Shown: positions 51,068-56,596 of the stretch, piece by piece
Layout: every line of letters begins with the position of its first letter
Position numbering within the stretch: position 1 is the first letter of the stretch
Assembly (NCBI GenBank): GCA_002350805.1
Contig: DEFO01000052.1
Location: 376-56,971 of the forward strand
Direction of reading: 5' to 3'
DNA: 56,596 bases
Source of the DNA: Prevotella sp. UBA2850
GTDB taxonomy: Bacteria > Bacteroidota > Bacteroidia > Bacteroidales > Bacteroidaceae
Program-made: the position numbers and the translations under genes
The notes under the pieces: generated by a model
Told to the model about the DNA's origin: nothing
The model's database searches: none
Seen by the model: the letters and a program-made list of their open reading frames with translations, nothing else

Positions 51068-53206
51068 TTAATAACCAGGATTCTGCCATGCCTTCTTCTC
51101 GGCATCGCTCAGGTTGGTTCCGTCGGGATTCTGCAGTGTGTCGATGAACTTCTGAGGAATAGGACGGTAGTTGTGGCGTTCCTGAACGTTAGGTGCAGCC
51201 TCTGGGTTGAAAGCCTTGGCACGCTTTACCAGCAGGTTGGTACGGCTCAGTTCTTCCCAGCGGTTCCACTCACCGAGCAATTCACGAGTACGCTCGTTGA
51301 AGATGAAATTGATGAGCCGTTCCTTTGTGTCGGTAATGCCCAGTTGTGTCAGGATGGCCTCATCTTCTGCTGGCAGCTGACTGTAGCTGGTAATCTGCAG
51401 GTTAGACGCATCGGTAGTACGGTCGATGCCAGTTGACAGATAATAAGTGTTCTTGGTGAGATAAGAAGCCTCGAAAGCTTGGATATTCGTCAGCCGGTCT
51501 TCTTTCTTGTTGTCGGCATTGGGATAGCATTTGCCAAGAATAGCAGCACCAGTAGAGTTCTTTGTGAAGGCCTGTGTACCATCAGAATAGTACTCGCGGT
51601 CCTCACCCTTTTTCCATTGGGCACGGGCGCGCAACTGGTTGACAGTGGCAATGGCATCGTCATAGGCTCCCAGACGAACCTGGCACTCGGCCTTGATAAG
51701 ATAAGTCTCACCCGAGCGGGCCATGATGACATCGCGGTGGGCGTCGCCTTTCTCTGCGGTACGCGAGCCGTCGTCGGTCTTGTTTATACCGCAGAATACA
51801 TTCGACTGCGCGGGGTTACCGTTCACACCGTAAGTGTTGAGCACATACTTGCCGCCCAGATAAACGGGGAACACATTGGGAACCCATTTGCCTGTCTCAG
51901 GATGAACGAAAGAGTGGGCCACGGCTCCGCGTCCGAAGGTGCCGTAAGTGCTCTCGTCCTTGAAGCGTGGGTCGTCTTTCTTGTTCAGGATGAACAGAAT
52001 ACCATTGTCGCCTAGACCTGGCACTTGACTCTCTTTTACGCCGTTATCCTTAGCTACTACGGCAGGAGTCTTGCCCTTTGGAATGTTGTTCAGACCATAG
52101 ACGGTCTTATAGGTTTTCCACATGCGTGAGTCATTCACGTTGTCGAAAATCTCGTAGGCATACTCCGTGGGTCGGCAGCGCTGGAAGTCCATACCACCAA
52201 TGTATTGTCCGCGCTGTGTCCATCCGCCTGAGAAGTTGGAGAACTGCGGGTTGAAATAGTTATAGGTGCGGTTTCCAAAACGTCCCTGTGTAGAACTGGC
52301 ATCGTTGTGCTCAGCCACCATAAGAATCTCGCTCAGTCCCTCGTTTGCACAGTCAACACCAGTCCAGTCGGCATAGAGCGAACGGTAGTCAGGAGCCAGT
52401 GGACAAGCCTTAATGACTTCGTTACAAAGCTCAACAGCACGGTTAAGGTCGGCTGCGGCGGGATATTTACTGTTCCAGCTGCTGCAACGCTCAGACTGTC
52501 TGTATAGCAGTGCCTTGGCCAGGAAGTGTGCTGCAGTGTAGCGTGTCCACGATCCATTGCCACGGTTTTTCTTGGTGGGGAGTAGCTTATAGGCATTGTC
52601 AAAGTCGGATATAATCTGTCCGAGTGTTTCCTCCTCAGTGGCGCGCGGATAGAATCTTATGATAGAGTCAGCCTTCGTAGGCTCTGTTTGGATGGTTACA
52701 GCACCATACTGTGCAAAAAGCCTGTAGTAGTTGTATCCACGAAGGAAATAGGCTTCGCCCATGGCCTGGTTACGCTTGCTCTCGTCGGTAACGAGAGAAG
52801 CTCTCGAGAGCACTAGGTTGGCAGTAGATATACCATAATACATCTCGTCCCAAAGTGCAGATACGGCCGGACAGTTCTTGTTGGCGGCACCGAGCGCAGG
52901 TGTCAGGTCGAGTGGGTTGAGGCGGTTGTCATAAGTGTTCCAGCACTCCGAGGTGAGGTCTGCACCGTTGGTAAACTCGTCGGTTCCGTAGAGTGTGATG
53001 CCGTAAGCCCACTCATAGCCGAAGTGCCAGCGCAGGTTGGCATATAGTCCGGCGGCCATTGAAAGCGCACCTTCGCCCGTCTCTAGCAGTTCGTCTGTCA
53101 GCATGTGGCCAGAGTCTTCCTCCAAGAAACTGTCGGAGCAAGATGTGGTGCCGCTTAGCGATACGACACATAGGGCCGCAATCATTAATTTATTCATATA
53201 TTTCAT
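51068..53206 (-). CDS. SusD/RagB-family surface lipoprotein, large form
   Basis: 712 residues from the ATG at 53206, chosen for its spacing of nine bases from AAAGAAAG; ATGs at 53212 and 53233 are in frame. The lipoprotein signal ends GTTSC (Cys23), followed by SDSFLEED. TPR-like helices include AMGEAYFLRGYNYYRLFAQY, and the C-terminal half has ARSGETYLIKAECQVRLGAY and IFNERTRELLGEWNRWEELS. Most SusD proteins have 500-600 residues, so this is a large member with extra loops in the middle third. It pairs with the SusC 39 bases upstream. Confidence 0.93.
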   Translation of the reverse strand: MKYMNKLMIAALCVVSLSGTTSCSDSFLEEDSGHMLTDELLETGEGALSMAAGLYANLRWHFGYEWAYGITLYGTDEFTNGADLTSECWNTYDNRLNPLDLTPALGAANKNCPAVSALWDEMYYGISTANLVLSRASLVTDESKRNQAMGEAYFLRGYNYYRLFAQYGAVTIQTEPTKADSIIRFYPRATEEETLGQIISDFDNAYKLLPTKKNRGNGSWTRYTAAHFLAKALLYRQSERCSSWNSKYPAAADLNRAVELCNEVIKACPLAPDYRSLYADWTGVDCANEGLSEILMVAEHNDASSTQGRFGNRTYNYFNPQFSNFSGGWTQRGQYIGGMDFQRCRPTEYAYEIFDNVNDSRMWKTYKTVYGLNNIPKGKTPAVVAKDNGVKESQVPGLGDNGILFILNKKDDPRFKDESTYGTFGRGAVAHSFVHPETGKWVPNVFPVYLGGKYVLNTYGVNGNPAQSNVFCGINKTDDGSRTAEKGDAHRDVIMARSGETYLIKAECQVRLGAYDDAIATVNQLRARAQWKKGEDREYYSDGTQAFTKNSTGAAILGKCYPNADNKKEDRLTNIQAFEASYLTKNTYYLSTGIDRTTDASNLQITSYSQLPAEDEAILTQLGITDTKERLINFIFNERTRELLGEWNRWEELSRTNLLVKRAKAFNPEAAPNVQERHNYRPIPQKFIDTLQNPDGTNLSDAEKKAWQNPGY

Positions 53207-53245
53207 AGTCATATACTTTCTTTTGTTGAACATTGATTGTGAGAA

Positions 53246-56200
53246 TTAGAAGTCGAGTTGCAGACCTACCGTGAAGCCCCTGTTGAAGAAGGTGGCACCC
53301 GTATCCAAGTCCATGAAGTCAACCGAAGAGTAGAGCATACCCAAGTTCTTGCCCTGAATATAGAGTTTTGCGCCGTGAATGCCAATCTTGTCACAGAGGT
53401 TCTTGTCCAGGCGATAGCCCAGTGAGAGGTTGCGCACCTTGATGAATGAGGCATTCTTGAAACCAAGCAGACCTGCGTATGGATCGCCGCCCGACTGATT
53501 GTATATTGGTTTCTGCCAATCAGCATTGGGGTTGTCGGGAGTCCAGTAGTCAATCTCGCGCTGCTGATACATACCTAGCTGGCCTTCACCACCAGTACTG
53601 ATCTTATACTTGAAACGTCCGAAAAGGTCGATGTTCAGTTCAAATCCCTTCCAGGTGAAAACATTGCTCCAACCGAGAGTCCAGCGCGGATTGCGGTTGC
53701 CTAGAATCACACGGTCGTTGGCATCAATCTTGTAGTCACCATCTTGATCGACAGGCTTTACGTTACCCACACCGAACTTGGCACCATTGGCATTGAATTT
53801 AGCCATTTCCTCGGCATCGCTCTCCTGCCACAGACCATCGGACTCGAAACCGTAGTAAACTGAAATGCTCTCGCCGATGAACCAAGCATTGTTGATATCG
53901 TCCTGCTTACCGTTGGCCAGCTCAACAATCTCGTCTTTCTGCCAGGCGGCATTGAGGGTAGAGTTCCATTCGAAGTCCTTGGTCTGAACGGGAATGAAAT
54001 TCAGCGTCAAATCGAAACCTTTGTTTTTGGTCTTACCCACATTGTCCATCATGGCAGGATAACCCGTCAGTGAGGGCAGCGACATCTGCAATAACAGGTC
54101 GTTGGTGCGAGAGGTATAGATATCGAGGGCACCATTGATGCGGCCGCGCAAGAAGCTGAAGTCGACACCAAAGTTCCACTGTGTGGTCTTCTCCCACGAC
54201 AGATTCTTGTTTGGCAGTTTGTTGGAACCTGACGAGTAGTAAGGCTCGTTGGTCACGAGGATGAACGAATTGCCAGTGCTGAATGGCATCCAGTAGCCGC
54301 TGATGACACCCAGTGTTCCGTAGGGGCTTACTGAAGAGTTGCCGGTAACACCTACACCGAAGCGGAGTTTCAACTGGTCAATCCAACTCACGTCGCGCAG
54401 CCATTTTTCCTGTTCCATGCGCCAACCCAGGGCCAACGAGGGGAATGTACTCCACTTATTGCCTTTCGAGAGTACTGACGAACCGTCGCGGCGCACACTG
54501 GCGGTGAGCAGATAGCGGTCCATGAACGAATAGTTGATACGTGCCATGTATGACATCAGCTGGTTTTCGGTCAGACCAGTGCCAATGCCTACGCCATAAT
54601 TAGTTTCGGTAATATCGACACCTGTTCCCATGTTGTTCCACTTGAAGGTGGGGAATGGATTTCCCTGTTCGCTCAGGCTGCTGCTCTCGGCATTGTATTT
54701 CGAGGCACTATGCAGCAGGGTGAGGCCGATAGTGTGGTCGCCCAGTGTCTTGTTGTACATCAGCATGTTGTCGAGTGTCCACGAGAAGTGGCGGTCGTCG
54801 TTGCGGCGGATGTAGTTCTTACCGCCCAGACGTGTAGCCGATGTGGCATCAAGGAAAATACCGTTGCGGCTGTAGCGGAAATCAGGACCGAACTGCATCT
54901 TATATACCAGTCCCTCTACTGGCTCGAAAATCTTGCCGAAGTCGATTTGTCCGTAGAAACTGCCCAAAGCACGGAAAACCTCGCGGTTATCATTCGATTT
55001 CTCCCACTCGTCAATCACTGTGTAGGTGTTGGTGGTCGAACCGCCTGGCATATTGATAATCTGCCCGTTCTCATCATAAGGCAGCGTGTAACGAAGAATA
55101 GCCTTTGCTGCACCGTAGATGTCGGTCGGACCGCTGCTCGACGACTGTCCTGTGCGCGAGAATCCATAGTCCTGTTTACTCCATGATGCATTGATAGATC
55201 CACCCATCTTGAACCATTTGGTGGCCTGGACGTCGGCAGTTACGGCAGCATTGTAACGCTTATACTCCTGACCTTTCTGAGTTCCTTCATTCTCAAGGTA
55301 GCCAAATGAGAAACTGCCCTGTAGGTCTTTGGTTCCACCTTGTGCGCGCACAGTGTGCTCCTGAGTAACGCCAGTGCGTGTGACGAAGTCGGTCCAGTCG
55401 GTATCTGTCACTTTCGAACCGTCCCATGAGCCGCTGGCCCATCCTTGCTCAATGTTTTTCCATGCCACATCGTCGCCAGTGAAAATCTTCTTGTCGTTCT
55501 CCAGTGTAGGCTCGTCGCCTCTTGGATAGTTGTTGTTGTTTGAGTTGTAATAAGCCCAACGGCGCCATGTAATGTAATCGCTGGCATTGAAGGCAGGACT
55601 CTTGTCAACTATCTTCTCGAAGGTCATCGAGCCCGTGTATGTAAGCTGCAGCTTACCTTCCTTACCGCGCTTGGTAGTGATGAGTACTACTCCGTTGGCA
55701 CCACGGCTACCATAGATAGCTGTTGATGAAGCATCTTTCAGAATGTCGATGGCCTCAATGTCACGTGAATTGAGACTCTCAATGCCGCCTGCACTCAAGG
55801 GAACGCCATCGACTACATATAACGGCTCATTGGAGGCATTGATAGAGCGGTTACCACGAATGCGGATAGACCCTAACGTACCAGGTCGCTCGCTGGTGGT
55901 GATGTCCACACCGGCAGCCTTTCCCTGCAAAGCCTCTATGGCATTGGCAACTGGGCGGGTGTTGAGCTGTTCCTCATTCACACGGGTCAATGCGCCCGTC
56001 ACGTCCGATTTACGCTGAACGCCGTAACCAACGACCACCACTTCTTCAAGCTGGGCGGCATCTTCTTTCATGACGATGTCTAGGTTGCTTTTACCGGCTA
56101 CTTTTACAATTTGTGACACGTAGCCCACATAACTGAACGTAAGAGATGCGTTGGGCGAGACAGTGATACTGAAGTTACCGTCTAAGTCGGTAATGACACC

Positions 56201-56377
56201 ATTGTTGCCAATACCGTTTTCGGCCACCGTCACGCCAATCAGAGGTTCGCCACTCTCATCTTTCACGACTCCTGTAACCTTGTGCTTTTGCGCACCTTGC
56301 GCAAAGGTCTCTGCCGGTATGCCCATGAGCATGCCCAGACAAAGCATCAGCACGATGAAACTGTTTCTTTTTAGCAT
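53246..56377 (-). CDS. SusC/RagA-type TonB-dependent transporter without STN domain
   Basis: 1043 residues. Signal peptide about 1-26 (ending ETFAQ); carboxypeptidase-regulatory-like domain directly after it (about 33-110: KVTGVVKDESGEPLIGVTVA); plug with VVVVGYGVQRKSDVTGAL and the SusC signature IDILKDASSTAIYGSRGANG (about 211-230). The barrel ends in GLQLDF with a terminal Phe. The lack of an STN domain agrees with control by an HTCS protein rather than FecR. The substrate is probably a glycan, but no hydrolase lies in the window to identify it. Confidence 0.95.
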   Translation of the reverse strand: MLKRNSFIVLMLCLGMLMGIPAETFAQGAQKHKVTGVVKDESGEPLIGVTVAENGIGNNGVITDLDGNFSITVSPNASLTFSYVGYVSQIVKVAGKSNLDIVMKEDAAQLEEVVVVGYGVQRKSDVTGALTRVNEEQLNTRPVANAIEALQGKAAGVDITTSERPGTLGSIRIRGNRSINASNEPLYVVDGVPLSAGGIESLNSRDIEAIDILKDASSTAIYGSRGANGVVLITTKRGKEGKLQLTYTGSMTFEKIVDKSPAFNASDYITWRRWAYYNSNNNNYPRGDEPTLENDKKIFTGDDVAWKNIEQGWASGSWDGSKVTDTDWTDFVTRTGVTQEHTVRAQGGTKDLQGSFSFGYLENEGTQKGQEYKRYNAAVTADVQATKWFKMGGSINASWSKQDYGFSRTGQSSSSGPTDIYGAAKAILRYTLPYDENGQIINMPGGSTTNTYTVIDEWEKSNDNREVFRALGSFYGQIDFGKIFEPVEGLVYKMQFGPDFRYSRNGIFLDATSATRLGGKNYIRRNDDRHFSWTLDNMLMYNKTLGDHTIGLTLLHSASKYNAESSSLSEQGNPFPTFKWNNMGTGVDITETNYGVGIGTGLTENQLMSYMARINYSFMDRYLLTASVRRDGSSVLSKGNKWSTFPSLALGWRMEQEKWLRDVSWIDQLKLRFGVGVTGNSSVSPYGTLGVISGYWMPFSTGNSFILVTNEPYYSSGSNKLPNKNLSWEKTTQWNFGVDFSFLRGRINGALDIYTSRTNDLLLQMSLPSLTGYPAMMDNVGKTKNKGFDLTLNFIPVQTKDFEWNSTLNAAWQKDEIVELANGKQDDINNAWFIGESISVYYGFESDGLWQESDAEEMAKFNANGAKFGVGNVKPVDQDGDYKIDANDRVILGNRNPRWTLGWSNVFTWKGFELNIDLFGRFKYKISTGGEGQLGMYQQREIDYWTPDNPNADWQKPIYNQSGGDPYAGLLGFKNASFIKVRNLSLGYRLDKNLCDKIGIHGAKLYIQGKNLGMLYSSVDFMDLDTGATFFNRGFTVGLQLDF

Positions 56378-56444
56378 AGGTTTTTTTATTAATAGATGAT
56401 TAGTTATATAATGAGATTTTGTTTCTTCGTTTTAGGTTTCTGTC

Positions 56445-56452
56445 GCAAAAGT
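56445..56452 (-). promoter_or_regulatory. -7 element of the susCD promoter
   Basis: Read on the - strand the bases are TACTTTTG, matching TAnnTTTG, 67 bases before the SusC ATG. No TTTG -33 box is seen at the right distance, as expected for a promoter that needs HTCS activation. Confidence 0.65.
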
Positions 56453-56566
56453 AAAGAGTTTTCAAGTTCTTAATATATGAAAAATGTCCGATTATATGTC
56501 AAATTTGTCCTATTTACATAAAAATCTTTTTTTTGAAGCACGGATTATCGGCAATGAGAGTTGAAA

Positions 56567-56594
56567 GAGTTGAGAACTGAGAGTTGAGAACTGA
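56567..56594 (+). repeat. Perfect tandem repeat at the window edge
   Basis: GAGTTGAGAACTGA occurs twice back to back (56567-56580, 56581-56594), with a partial copy (GAGAGTTGAAA) before it and a continuing GA at the end of the window. The array probably runs further. It is of the same style as other TTGA-rich strings in this genome. Confidence 0.7.
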
Positions 56595-56596
56595 GA

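Overview
The window is a chromosomal segment of a gut or oral type Bacteroidota, most likely a Prevotella or close relative (Prevotellaceae/Bacteroidaceae). Three things point there: SusC/SusD pairs with FecR/ECF-sigma and hybrid two-component (HTCS) regulators, promoters of the Bacteroidota form TAnnTTTG, and AT-rich gene starts that mostly lack a Shine-Dalgarno sequence. The genus is an inference; the phylum is well supported.

Region 1 (1-11880) is the conserved translation/transcription block on the + strand: 3' end of tuf, tRNA-Trp(CCA), secE, nusG, rplK, rplA, rplJ, rplL, rpoB, rpoC. Hairpins follow tuf, rplL and rpoC.

Region 2 (11955-26412) is a 14.4-kb segment bounded by two directly repeated copies of an AT-rich element. 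The element is built from a 15-bp inverted-repeat unit (AATTAATGCCTAATT) spaced at exactly 22 bp. Inside lie an ECF sigma gene (-) and a divergent run of about ten tightly packed + strand genes: FecR anti-sigma, STN-type SusC, SusD, a lipoprotein, a FISUMP lipoprotein, a DUF4105 protein, a secreted protein, two TlpA-like thioredoxins and a small secreted protein. The run ends in a truncated copy of the last gene, cut off by the second repeat element.

Region 3 (26477-40227) holds a second ECF sigma gene (+) facing a - strand operon (FecR, STN-SusC, SusD, DUF4843 lipoprotein, PKD-like lipoprotein). Just upstream of that operon, on the same strand, is an HTCS gene. The two FecR proteins are close paralogues, and a shared motif (CGTnTTAnnGnTA) precedes both start codons.

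Region 4 (40437-46418) contains a licD-like gene with almost no 5' leader. Convergent to it are an opine-dehydrogenase-family gene and a nucleotidyltransferase-aminotransferase fusion, downstream of a type III glutamine synthetase. The set looks like a route that makes, CDP-activates and transfers a small amine-bearing phosphate group.

Region 5 (46583-56596) is part of a polysaccharide utilisation locus: an HTCS regulator downstream of a SusC (no STN) and a large SusD, all on the - strand. No glycoside hydrolase is visible, so the substrate is unknown. The rest of the locus probably lies beyond the right edge.

The least explained features are the 22-bp-phased element and the island it brackets, the licD/cytidylyltransferase-aminotransferase/opine dehydrogenase set, and the separation of the second ECF sigma from its probable FecR partner.
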